NCBI RefSeq assembly: GCF_963678635.1
Contig: NC_087063.1
Coordinates: 14,453,006-14,517,005, forward strand
Direction: 5' to 3'
Origin: Symsagittifera roscoffensis
Taxonomy: Eukaryota > Xenacoelomorpha > Acoela > Convolutidae
Length of the DNA stretch: 64,000 bases
Below, in pieces: positions 12,000-25,600 of the stretch (positions within the stretch are counted from its first letter, which is position 1; each line of letters begins with the position of its first letter). A program made the position numbers and the translations under genes. A model generated the notes under the pieces. That model did no database searches and had not been told where the DNA came from. It saw only the letters and a program-made list of their open reading frames with translations.

Positions 12000-13416
12000 A
12001 ACAGTTGCCTTACCCCCCGCTACCGTTCCATCTCAATTCTCGCCAACTTACCCTCAAATTTAAGTAGTAGACTAGTAAGTTCGAAGTTAAGTTCAAGGTT
12101 AAGTGCGATATTTTAATCCAAAATTTGATTCGAATTAGGAAACAAAAACATTCCAAAACAGTTTAGGATAAATTTCAAGATTTCAGATGAAAGCCATGGT
12201 TTAGCTGCTGAATATCTATACTGCTAAATCCTCAGGATATCGCATCAAACTATTATTATCTACAGAGAGTTTCAGGATATCGGATGAAGAGATTAACTAC
12301 ACAGTGATGGCGCAATTAAATGAAGGATTTTAACCTACATAACACCGTTGACGCAATGTGCAATTTTTGTGCAATCTTAAATAATGATTTTGCTTACTTG
12401 GCGCGTTTCCTAAATTATGATCCCAGAAACAGCTTGCCGGGAAATCAACTAGGGTACATCCACCATGTTACCCAATATTTTTAATTTTGTTCATGGATTC
12501 CGAAACAACTAGCAATTGCGGATTCCGGAACAACTAGCTATATTCGCTGGTTGGAAACCCGCGAAAGAACTATTGTTTTGACAAAATGTACGTATTCCAA
12601 CAGAATTAGACGTAGTTGCACGCGGAAATTTTGTAAGCGGAATCCACCAACATTTTCGAAAACACTTGAAGACTTGTCTCTGGATTCCAGTGACCTAGAG
12701 ACACCAAATTGTGCGCCTATTCAGTGAACAGTTTTGTCTCGTAAGGAAACTTCTTCAAATGTCTAGAAAATATTATTATTGACACTTTTTTGGTAAAACT
12801 AACCCAATTTGCATTTCGCTGGGAAATCTGCTAATTAAATTTAATTCTTAAAATTAGAATTCGATCAAGTGTTTTGTGACCTTTACACTTTTGCTGTTCG
12901 ATAGTGGAATTTTCCTTCTCTTTAACAAAGGTAATGAGCTGAACCTGAGAAGCAATCAAAAGTCAAACCGCAAGAAAAATCAAATTTGAGCCTGAACAAA
13001 CTTCATGACTTTTCCTGAAAAAAAAAACAAAAAAAAATCATCACGACCTTTTTAAGAGTCTTAACTATGTCCAGCGACTCTTAAAAATTGATAATTGACT
13101 GCATACTTAACATTATTTATATAAAATTTTCTTGGCTAGCTAAAAATAACAATGATTGGTAATTAGCGCTAAACTATATTAAAAAAACTTTGGCTAAGAA
13201 CCGAAATCACACGAATCCATCTGACGTTTATTTGTTATACCTGATTTTGCGTAGAAAAAAACCACCCCAGGTAAAACCCCAAAACCCCTGAGGAAGAAAT
13301 GCATATCAAGGAAAAAGCTTTGCCATCACCAATCCTCGAACTTTCGTGTTACAAATGGGGTAACCTTGAATCTGACGCTCGTTTGAGCGGATGCTTTTAA
13401 AAATTAGCGAAATTAC
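12000..13416. other. No supported gene; possible 3' region of the DCDC1-like gene
   Basis: AT-rich, with short scattered repeats (GCGGATTCCG and AAGCGGAATCC near 12510-12650; AGGATATCG twice near 12235 and 12275). Further 3' exons of the minus-strand doublecortin gene would be expected on this side, but I could not identify any. Confidence 0.4.
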
Positions 13417-13656
13417 CAGTGTGCCATCAGGTCGGTACACTTTTCTGGCGGCGAATCCCATCCTCAATTTATTTGTGGCACTTCGTATCACATCATCCAT
13501 GCAGCTGGCATATATCGGAATTATGTTCTCCTTGAGCGAACAGTCCTCTCCGTTCTTGTACACGAAGAGTTGTTTGCCAGGAGGACGAAGGAGCTTCGCG
13601 TAGTCTGCTTTGGTAAGAGAAGTTGAGGCTCGTATTGCCTGAGAGTCGTAGCTTTT
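13417..13656 (-). CDS. DCDC1-like exon 18 (third DCX domain, N-terminal half)
   Basis: 240 bases, 80 codons, acceptor TTTTAG, donor CTG|GTAATT. It reads GKQLFVYKNGEDCSLKENII, then CMDDVIRSATNKLRMGFAAR and KVYRPDGTL, a clear doublecortin N-terminal half. The frame reads through the donor to a stop at 13306, so an alternative intron-retained end is possible. The next exon was not found. Confidence 0.8.
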
Positions 13657-16600
13657 CTAAAATGACAGCAAAACTTCATTTTTTCATGAACTCAACTTAA
13701 GTAGACAGCAAAAAAACAACGGCAGCAATAACACAACGAGACAGCAATAACAAGACAGCAATAAAATAACGAGTTCGTTTTCAGAAGCCTTTATAAAGTT
13801 AACCTTTCCCCTTAAGGCTATTAATGTATTCATAGAAATCGCTCTTTTGGATTCTGTCAGGAGTATACAGTCCTACAGGGGCGGATCTAGGATTTTCTCG
13901 AGGGGGGGGGGGGGATGATTTTCAAAACACTTGACAACCTTTTTCTTGATTCGGCCAAATTGATTTTCCGAACTCTCCTCAAGCACTAAAAAGACTCTGT
14001 TTTTGTCAAATTTTCTGCGCCTCAGGCAAAAATTTGGAAAAAACGCCGTTTTTGGGCAATTTTTGGAAAATTTTGACAAAAAAATCGCGTTTATTTTGGC
14101 GCGCGCTCCCCCTCAAAGTTAGTATATATGGGCGCCGAAGGCCCCTTTCAAAAATTTTAGGGTCGGTCGGCCAAGAATGGATTTCTAAAAAAGTACCAAA
14201 GGGGGACCCTTTGGGTCGGCAGGGGGCCGAATCGCTGAGGAAAGGGCGTCCCCCCCCCCTAAATCCGCCCCTGCATTCCTTATTGGAAATCAGAAAAATG
14301 GTCCAATTACTACTTTGTAACTGGAACTTTGTAACTACAATTAGAGCTCTATTTATATAGTTTTGACCGACAAGCTGTATGCACCATTATTATATACCAA
14401 CATTAATATGTAGCTATAGCTGATAGCTCACTTTTTCAATTCAATATTACCAAAAAGAGAGGCCTCCTACAGTAAAAAGGAAATAATCATAATAAACTGA
14501 AGTTATCATAGATTCATTCTGAAAACATGATTCAATCGATCACAGATGTAAACGACAGGTGAACTGACCTTGAGTTTGCGAACATTCTGCTGTATGTTCA
14601 GTTCCTCCTCGGTGACCTCACTCCAGGAGTCCACCACAACCACCGGCTGCCCTGGATCCATAGTGGGCTGCAGTCTCGCAGACGAACACCTATGCGGGGA
14701 CAGAAACTAATCAAAACGAAGCTTAAAGGTTGAGCAAAACAATTTTTAAAAAAGAAAACCTGTTGCTGTACAAATAGCAAACAACGGCCCGCTGTTTTTG
14801 CACAGTTAGTTCAAAACACAAGGGGTTTCTTTTTGTCACTTATTTTTTTACCTCGCAGTTTGAGCATAGGCAGTATCCAATATCGCAGTTGTTAATTCTG
14901 TTATTTTGAAATGGGGATTATAATGTACGTTTATTTTAAATTAGACAATCGCAAACCAACTTGGGAGCTCGTTTAAGGTAATGAGCACAAACTGCGTAGC
15001 TTTTGGGATCAAATGAACAATAAGCTTCCCTATGTAACCAAGTGAATTATTAAATAACAAATTTGTGTAACAACCCAGCGCGCAAAATGCTTCATTCTGT
15101 TGACAAATAAACCTTTATTTGATGTTTACTCAAGATTTAATCAAAATTTGAGCTGCAATGGAGAAGTGAAATTGGTATATTTATTGGCTAACCTGTTCAC
15201 TCTTCTGCCTTGCAGAAGACGCAACTTGTGTTTCTCTATGTCCAAGTGTACAGCTGTGGGACGTCGCTTGATAAAGTGTTCTTTCTCCCGAAGTTGCTCC
15301 TCTGACGCCACTGAAACATGATCTCATAATTAATTTATACTCACCTCGTTTGGGGCTTCAATAACATAATTAAAACTTTGGTAAAGACTAATTAAAAAAA
15401 TCTGTATCGAAAAATTTTCGCTTTAACTTAACGAGTTCCAAATCATTTCTTCTGTCCAATGCTTTCAAAAATAGATGTGCCCTCATAAGTAGTATGCATA
15501 TAGTGCGTTAGGATCGGGGGGGGGGGGGGGGTTTGTCATACATGGATGACCATTAGGTATAAATCATAATGGTCACCATGTATTAAATGATCAGCAATGG
15601 TCACCATGTAATAATCCTAATTGTCACCATGTATAATTGTATACCTAATAGTCCTCATGTAAAACTTCGGTATATTATTGAGTATTCCCACTGAACGTTG
15701 TGGTTACATGTTTGGTGCGGGAAAGGATTTGCCAAATCTTCGTTCTGAAACCAGCTGGAGTGTTTAACTGCGCTATAGACTGTTTGCTCAATTCTTCTTA
15801 AAACTTTGATTCAAACTCAAATTACATACAAATAAATACATACAAAAGTATGCTAAAGACACTATCGCTTAAATGAAATTGTTTATATCCCAGATTAATT
15901 GAGTTCCAAAGCTGAACAAAATCTTAGATACACACTAAACACGGAATAGCGGTAGGTCAAATTTTATGTACAGACAATTCTCATATTAAATAACTGAATT
16001 TTATTTACTATACAAAAGTTAATGTGGTGTTTTTTTGTGTTTTAATCTATTCGTCGATTTTTTTACCGTGGTTCTTCCACTTCAACTGTTTCATAATCGA
16101 AAAACGAATCGTTGAAGAATGACGACTCGTCCTCATCGGAAGTATTGGCCTCCAGATCCGCGATATCCCCGCTATCAATATCACTGTCGTTGGTTTCTGC
16201 TGCCCGAATCAGACCGGGGTCTGGAGTTTGCCAACTGCTATTGACCTGGTCCATCAGTTGTCGAAGCGAGCGATGTGGTTGTGTGCTCTCAACAGCAAAA
16301 CTATCCTCAAAGTATTCATCATCAATTTCTGGATGGTCCCAATCAACGTTTTGAGTGTTAGCGAATTCTTCAGCCACCCCATTTAGGAAATCGTCACAAT
16401 CCCACGACACTGGCTGTTGACGATCTTCAAAAAATAACATCCATTTTTCCAAATCGTCATCGTCAGTTGGGTCAGAATTAACAGCGGCTGAGTTGTCATC
16501 ACTATCATCAATGCCAATCACAGTTTGACCCACGATGTTTTTGTGACCGTGGGGAAGAGTCTGCTGACCATCATCGAGGATGTAGCGTTTGTCATCAAAA

Positions 16601-19600
16601 GCTGATAACGATGTTTTCGTCGAAGTCACTGTTTGCAGATTGTGTGACTCGGATGCGATTCGACTGTTTTCAGTTTTGAATAACGAGCCAGAGGTCAAGG
16701 TGTCTCGATATCGCTGATGACTCAACATCTTCTGAGCAGCTTTGGATACACCTTTCGCCGATATATTTCTGCAGTCTAAAATTTTATTTATATGATTACT
16801 AATCAATTTTTTGATGATCACTAATGTGTGGTGGTAAAAAAACCAAATACGATGTTTTTTTAAGAGCTACATCATGTTAACTTGAAAGCCAGGTGCAACA
16901 AAAAAAAATACATGAAGGCCAGGTGTGACCTTAAAAATTAGTCATCATTAAAAAAAAACAACAATCAACCAACACAAAAAAAAAAATCGCCCACAAAAAA
17001 AAACCAAAAATTTTCAAAAAAATTATTTTTTTTCGCCTAAAAAGTTTTTTCCAATTTTTTTTCAAAACAAAAAACACTTTTTCGCCCGAAATTTTTTTTC
17101 GAACAAAAAAAATTTTTTTTTCCAAAAAAAAAAAAATTTCGCCCACAAAAAAAAACCGCCCACAAAAAAAAAAATTTCAAAAAAATTATACTTTTTCGCC
17201 TAAAAAGTTTTTTCCAAATTTCTTTTTTTTTGATAAAATTACATTTTTTCGCCCACAAATAAAAATTGCCTTCCGAAAAAAAAAATCACAAAAAATCAAA
17301 ATTTTTTGAAATTCGTGCTCACAAATAAGGCAAATAGAAATTAACTACCTCTGGACAAAATGGAATAAAGCTTGGGTTTGAGGGATATAAACTCGGTTAT
17401 AATGTCTCCTGGAAACTCATCCTTGAATTTTAAAACAACCATTTTGTTTTTCGGGTCGTAGAGAGGGTGGTTCTTCGGGTAATTTGACAAGTCAAGTTCA
17501 TTCAAAATATTCCTTTTTTCGGAAATTTCTCGGTATAAATCTTCACTTTTGACTTGGTACAGGAGACTGTCTGTATCAGAATACAATAGTTGACATTCAA
17601 AATTTGGTTTCATTATATCGTAATGAAATTTATACATGTGAAACTTTGCTAACTCAAGAACACTAGCTCCCACAATTTTTGTTGGATTCGAAGTGAACGC
17701 TGCCAAGTTTTCTCCAAAAATTTTGTAGGATTTAAATTCGAATGCACTAATTTCTCGCAAAGCGGCATGATAATCTCTAACTATCCGAACAAGCATCCGT
17801 TTGCGCTTCGACTCGCATGTTTTCCCATAAGCACAATTGTTCAGTAGTTTGTACAAATCCTCCTCAAATTTATTTCTAGCTTGTTGTCGTTTAGTCGTGT
17901 TCAATGTGATGTATGGTTCTAACCATGCTTCTTGTTCAAACTTCAGCACACGGTGCACTTTTTTAACTTTAAGTCCCAACCTAACAAACAATTGCAATAG
18001 TTTGTAATGAATTGTATAATTTGACTTGTCATGCAGCGTCTGCAGTAACTTTTTGGTCTTTCCAATTGAACGTCTTGCAACGTCTTGATTTTTCATCTGC
18101 TCGAGTAAATTTGTTTGGTAGGGACTCAACCAATCCTGGGGTACACTTTCTTTAGTAGGAGCTAAAGGGTAATCTTGATGATCCTCATGCAGTTCTTCTG
18201 GATACTCGAGATGAACTTTCAATATAAATCCAATCAAAGAGTCTTCAGTCATGTTGAGGATTTGGTTCACAATCACCTCGTCTTCTATATGCTCTATTAG
18301 CTCAAAGTTACGCACCGGTAATTTCTCCGTTTGCATGACGCCGCCATAGAGGTTATTTGCATCGATCATAAACCCGTAGGTGCTAGGTTGATCTGGGTTG
18401 AAGTCGGGGCATTCTTTGTTGTTGGCTTTGAAAAAGCGACTATGGAACACGGATGCAGTACCACCTCGCATCATATTCTCGACCATTTCGAGATGCCTGC
18501 GGTCTGATAAAAGCTGAACATTCGAGTCTTTGCAGATACGTTTGAAGGCGTCTCTAGCTAAGTTTGAAGCACTAAAATGGTGCGCGCAGTCCAGACCATA
18601 AGTTTGGTGACTAATTTGTCGAAATTCTTCAAAGACGCAAGCAAGAAGGAGTGTATCACACTTGAGATACAAGTTGTGATAATCCTCCAAGTTTTGACAT
18701 TTGAACACTCTAAAAACTTTCTTTGCATGTTCCAGATCCGCTTGTGAAACTGCATTTTTTCCTCCATTCAAAACATCGGACCAATTTTGCAAAGGAGGCA
18801 ATTCTTTTTCTGCAAATTTTTCTCTTCCGGTCATGTACGAATAAGGGTAGAAACCTTTTTGTCGTATCAGACACCGTTGCTCCTCCGTCTCGTTTGCAAA
18901 ATACTTGTTCAAAATTGACATTTTTTCCGCTGGTAGATTATCAACCAATTTTTGCAGGGAAGAATTCAAAAACTTGCATGAGTCAATAAATCTGAGGTAT
19001 TCAAAAACTTTTTGCTCAGATCCGTTTTTCCTTTTTATAGTTTTAATTAGGACTCCAATGCTTAACGATATATATTTTTCGTCGGTGCTAGGTATAACAC
19101 TCATTGTACTTGTTGGCTCGCATTCATGCAATGCGAGACAAATGTGGTGAAGGTCATAGTTCTGGATGTTATGTCCAATGACTGGGGTGAAATTTACAGT
19201 TCGTCTTGCGAGGTTGCATTTTTCATGTGCCCATCCCAAACATTTTCCAGAAAAATGGCAATGGTCAAGACATTTTTCGTGCTCATTGGTAAAATGTATA
19301 CAGCAAATCCAACATGTTGATGTGTTTTCTTTGTTCAACGATTCTTGGCTTTCTAGAAATTGAGGAAACCGTCGCTTTTGATCATATATTTCTCTCGCTA
19401 ATTGATGCAACTGATTGAGAAACTTTTTCATGCATTGATCAGAGCTGTCATAGTCAAAGAAGTAGGGCTGTGAATTTCCGTGTTCAATTACAGCCAATGA
19501 ATACCCACAAGCTTCGTGTTTTTGTACAACTCGGGTAGATGATCGCGATGGATTATCAGAACAAGAATCTACAGGTTTCAGAAATGATTCAAAATCAAAA

Positions 19601-22600
19601 TAAATCACAAGTGGTACAAACCACAAGGCCTGGAGGTTTTTGAACTCGTATCTGTTGGTACCTTTTTCTGCTGAAGGCATGACTACTAGAGCAGGTTCAT
19701 GATCCTTACAACACTGGATGTGTTGCTCGTGAGTTTCATCACTCCAACTAATGTGAAAGCAGTTTCTACATAAACGTGCAATTGTGCGATACTTACACCC
19801 TTTGATTTCGCAGATGAACTTTAACAAATCGATTATAGGTACATAGTGATGCTTTGCAGGCTCATACAAGAGAAGCAGGTCCATGTCAAATATTTCAGTT
19901 TGGGTGCTGTTATCTTGGTTTGGTCGTTTTGATATATACATAGGCAACAAATCTCCCTTGTGGTACTGGAACACATTTACCCGCACTTCGTTAAGTTGTT
20001 CAAATTTTCCAATTGAAGCGAAACTCATGGGTGAATCAAAATTACCTTGGGCTTTGTGTGCACTTTCAGCAGTGTATGTATCAGGTTGTGTCCGCGCAGC
20101 TGCTGGGTTCGCTTTTTGTTGATCAGTTAGAAGTAGGTCAACACCATGCTTCAGACTATAAGCAGCGGTAAAGCAAAGTTCGAAGCAATTATTATCTTCG
20201 TGATTTCTAATGTTTATCAAATTCTGGGACATTCGAATTCGAAAAGGCAAGTCAATATAAGATGACCCACGGATTGGTGAAAACTTTGCAAGTTTAACAA
20301 AAACTTGAATTACGTGTTGCAAAACCCAACCGCTTCCATAAGATGCAAAAGTCTCCAAAACTGCTTGCATTTTTTCGACCATTTCAAAAAACTCATCATC
20401 TTCTAATCCTAAGCTCATCACAGGTTTCATATCAGAGTTTGCATAAAGGTCAATCCGCTCGTCGTGCTCAGTTTTACTAGAATCATTTATTACTTTAGGT
20501 TTTACCAAACCTAAATTAGCGCTGAACTGAACTTTTCTAGGTCCTTCTGCAACTCGATCGATTATGAGACTTTGAATTTCATCTTTTTTCTCTTGCATAA
20601 ATTGCAAAAGGTCAATCGGCTGATTTTCATCCATGGGTTGGTTTCCGCCGATCACATACGTTTCAAGAACACCGAAAAAAGCAGACTCACTTTTTTGAAG
20701 ATTGGTGCCGTTGATTTCGTCTTCATCGACAGCATGCACATCACCGAGAGCAGCATTAGCAGCGGCACTTGTAGTGGCTAAATCAGCAGAGGCAGCTCTC
20801 ATAACAGGAAGACCATGGGTTGCTAGTAAATGAGCTGATAAGTTTTTGGGCGAATGAAATCCCAAATGACAATAATCACAAACACCTCCAAGTTGACCAT
20901 GAGTGTGAAGAATATATGTACGATAAACAATAAGTCCTTTTCAACAAAATGTTTGTCACGCTCATGGCGACTTCTATTGCTCTTATTTGCATATTTCAGT
21001 GGACAAAAATTGCATTTGAACATTTTTTGAAATAAGTTAAGCTATTGATTTTAAGAAAGAAAAAGAATCAAGTGATCTCAAATTACACTCAGAAACAACA
21101 GTAAATGGGAAGCATGACTGTTCGTCTACCAATTGCAGAGAAAACGGTTTGTGTTTTGCGCGCGTAATTTTGAATTTGAATTAAAGTTCCCGCCAAAATT
21201 TGAATTAGATTTGAATTTCCCGCCATAACTGGCAAACTCAAATTCGATTGGACGAAACAGATAAATTGTTGTTTGAAACGTTAATAATTATTACAAACGA
21301 TAGAAATTAATCTAAGCCAACCAAGTTTGGGCTAAATTTTAATCCAAAAAGATTTTAGAGCCAAGAGAGAAAAGTTTTAATTTTATATTTTATCAATTCA
21401 AAATATAAATTGATGAAAATTTCGAAATTGCGAATAAAAGTTGAGCATGTCACAACACATGATAGATCCTAAATATCCCAGTTGTCATGGGGACAGAATA
21501 TCCTATAAAAATGTCAAAATTAGTATCAAAAACAGTTGAAATGATGAATAAGTAAAGCAAAAACTGAAAAATGACAGTTTTTTAACTTTCCAGGCGCATT
21601 GCTATCAATGATGTCAATCACGGAGCGGTTGCACGGTCCGTGTCATCATGAATTTGTCTCAATTGTCTTTCGATTTGAAAAAAAAGTCCGAAAAAATACT
21701 TTTCTGTAAAGAGAAATGAGTTTGTTGTTTTAGGGGGGATTAAGGGGATTAGCGTTTTTCTCGAAGACTATTGAAAAAACATCTACTCCCACAATCTCAT
21801 TAGTCGTGCCCCTCAATGCACTTTCATAACAACACCACTTGCTCATAATAAAAAATTGCGTCTTCTGGTTGAAAATCGCATTTTTTCGGAAAAGTGAAAA
21901 AACGATGAGTCATCAATTAAAAAGTTTGATTTTTATTATTTTTCTCAAATATTTAGCATGATGATGAATACTTGTATTTTTTTCAATATGATCATTTTTG
22001 GAGACAACAGTATCAATGATCAAATGGTAACTCCAATTTGTAGAAAAAGAAAAAAATTAATGCTTTTTTTTCCTTTTTGTAATTAAAAAATCAAATTTTT
22101 AACTAAAAAACATTAAAAAAATAAGTATTTTTATCAAAAAGTTGGTTTTAAACATCTTTTATACTATTTTTCATTACGTTTAATTTGTATGATAACTATT
22201 TGAATAAACATATGACAACATAAGTTTTCATCCAAAATTATTTTTTTCCAGTTTTTTTTTGACGTTAATTATCTTTTTTCAAAAAACGAAATTGATTTTT
22301 TTAATCTTGTTTTCTAAAAATTAGCATATATATGGATGCTTTTCAGTTTTTTCTCAAGATCACTAATGTAAATAAGAACTTCAATGTTAATATATTAAAT
22401 CCTAATTGTGGAAAAAATGAAAATTTTACCGATTTTTTTTTGTTTTTAATTGAAAAAAAATAGTCAATTTATTAAAAATAAATGATTTTTTAAACTTCAA
22501 TTTTTAAAAGCTTTTGAAATAAATTTTTAATCAGAACCCAATCGTGTGATAATTAATGAACAAATACAAGATACAAACTCAAACTCAATTTTAAAGTTAA

Positions 22601-25600
22601 ATTATTATACACAATAAATACAAACAAAAATCAATAAAACTCAACCTCAGTTTCAAAGTGATATAAGGTCCAAATACTCCTGCGCTTTCTCTAGTGTTGT
22701 TAACTTCCTTTTTTTCTTTGGCGCTAGACAGAGAGAAGGGGTTAAGTTTTCCATGTGGTTGCTCACAGTAGCCTCAGGGGTACGCTTTGGAGTTGAGCAA
22801 CCCGGTTCGTCAAGCCATGGTGATACTACAGGGGAAGGATCAGCTTTCGGGGTAACTACTGATGGTGATTCAATCTGTTCCATTCCCCATAAACGATCAA
22901 AAAATTCAATTTCTTTAAAGTATTCTAACTGGTTTTCACACATCGGAGTAACATCACAATCGTATTTATACAAAAATTTTTTTACTGGTTTTGATAAAGT
23001 TGAAATATCAACCTGAAGAGCAAGAGGCTCGTCAGGATCCGCATATTTACCAGAATTTGTAAGGTAACTCAAATACTTTATTTCAGTTCTTCGTCTTTCT
23101 TTGAAATTTTTAAGGAAAAGTTACGGAATAAATGTAAAAAATTTTTGGGAATCATAACGTGATGAGTACAAGTCCACTCATCAGAATTGAAACTTTTTTC
23201 TTCGTTAATTATTGCTACAAAATTACCGTGAACGGTTTCATAAAAAATGGTTCTTTCGTGATTGGAATATCCGGCAATAATATAACAAGGCATTTTTGAA
23301 GAAAAGTTGGAAGAAAATGACAAACGTAACGCGGAGAGAAATGAAACTGAAATGAATTGTGAAAACGCCTCAAGATATTAAAATAGGGATTGGTTCTTCT
23401 AAAATTAGAAATTTCAAGACCTCCTATGTAGTTTTTAATCAGTTTAATAAGGGAGGGCGTGTAAAATATTTATGTTACCTTGCGTGGTATTCTATGTTTA
23501 TCTAAATTGCATTCAAACAAATAGCTTGTTTCAAAAACAAAGTTTAAACATTGTGACCTTTAACACCCATTAAAATTCTTATCAGTTGTACATGCACAAA
23601 AGACTTATCCATTTGAACTAAATTGCAATCCAATATCTTTGCGATATAAAGTACATGTGTATATAAATTAAAATAGATACAACGCTTTCTTTTGCAGACA
23701 TAAACAATCAATCGGAACCATTCATTTCTTTCTATTCAGTTTTGAATCAAGTTACTTTGAAAATTTACTCGTTACAATGAATAAAACCAAAACAAGCACC
23801 ACAGCAAATGCAGATAAAGATTTTGGCGATTGCTATTTCGATATTTCGGAAAACAGTAAAAGACTAGTGCGTGCTACATTGAAAACATATGACCAAACTG
23901 GAACTTAAGTATTCCTGAAAGTTTTCAAAAAAGCAACTGAAGGCGCTGAATTTGAATGTGTACAAAGACTTTCCTTAAGCAGCGAAGAATTTTCATAATT
24001 ACTAAAATCGGGAAAGTCAATCCGAGCGCAAACAAGTGAAATTTCTGATACTGTTGAAAACAAAGACAAACCACAATCTAACTGTAAACGAGCCAGGAAA
24101 TCTCAACTTTCCTCGAACACAAACGATTTCAAGCACGACTCGAATTAATTTTCCTTTACAAAATGGCAGAAGCTATGTTCGAAGTTGTGTTACCTGATTA
24201 TTTCAAAAAATTTCAACCAAATTTCAAATTTGTTATCACTGAAAAAATTCCTAATTTATCTACTTTTAAAAATTATGCTTTTGGAAGCCACTTCAAATCT
24301 GAATATTGCCCTTTTTCAGTCGAGAATGAAAAAAAAATTCATTACCATATATTGATTCAAGTAGATTCAGAGGAACAATTAAACCAATTTTTTCCTTCCC
24401 AAAAATGTTTCAGTGTTCCTTGTATTTTCACTTGCTTCAAATACTTAATTTCTCCTGCTAAAGATGTCAAAGGAAACGGTGAGTTATTTGACAAGCTTAA
24501 GATAGCTCTCACTTATTCAGCACAACCTGTTGCAGCCAATCTCGATTTGTTAGATTTCACTGCAATCAAAAAACGTTTACCCAATTTATTGCTTTCTGCA
24601 ACATCATCTAACAAACAAACTTCACCAAATCAAAACGTTTGCAAGAAATCTCCGGCCGTTGGGGGACAGAAACGAATTGATAATACAGTTACGCCTGCTG
24701 CATCGTCGACGTCAAACAAATCCGTAAGAATTTCGACTTCAGTTTCAAAGAAACATACAGAAAGCAGACATGTTCAAACAGATGAGATGAATACAGAAAC
24801 TTTGAAAAGATTTGAAAGTTTAATTAATGGACCCCATTCTGCCGCTTTTTGCAAAATAATGGATATTTTGACAAGTGGATATGGAAAACTTGATGTAGAT
24901 ACTGATGTGCTATTTGTGAAATTTATTGTTGAAGAGAAAGTTAAGTTTTAATTGATACTTTTCATTATTCCCTTTTTATTATATTGAGTTCAGTAAACAT
25001 GATTTCAACTTTCGATTTAAAACTCATTCATGAAATTTTTATAGACTTAAAATCACAATATCCAGACAAATCAGTCAGATTTCAGTATTTTTTAGCCACT
25101 TGTTTGTATTTGGATGCTGATATTAATTTGGATTTTGTTTTGAAAAACAGACCATATGGTGGTTTAATTGGAATAGACAATTCGTCGCTCGACAAACACT
25201 TGAAACATTTCAAATTTCTTAGAATACATGCTATATTGCATGACGCAGCAGGATATTTGCAAGAAAAAAATCATACCGGTCCTGGGTACACATATGTTTT
25301 GCATTGTCCAATAAAAAACTGTTACCTGGGTCACGTGACAGGTATTGCGTTTTGCTTATTTCTTAAAGCATTCAAACCAAAGTTATTTCGTTTGTTGGAA
25401 TGTTGAGTGAAAGTCATGTTAACCCAAAGAAAGAAAACTAAAAAATTGTTTTTCAATCATCTCATTATTTTAGATATTGAGGGATTTAAATGTGGCAAGA
25501 AACCTTTGATCATAAAGGAACTTTCCGTTTGCTCTGCTAATACAATTGATACAATTCATTTTCTGCCACCAGTCTAATTCAACAATTTATCAAAAGAAGA

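Noticed and set aside
16931-17258. Two Lys/Phe-rich frames (FFFLEKKIFFVRKK type)
   Set aside because: They are translations of A-run low-complexity sequence inside the polB intron.
24999-25406. Phospholipase A2-like domain
   Set aside because: HD and GPG motifs are present but in the wrong order and without the calcium-binding loop.
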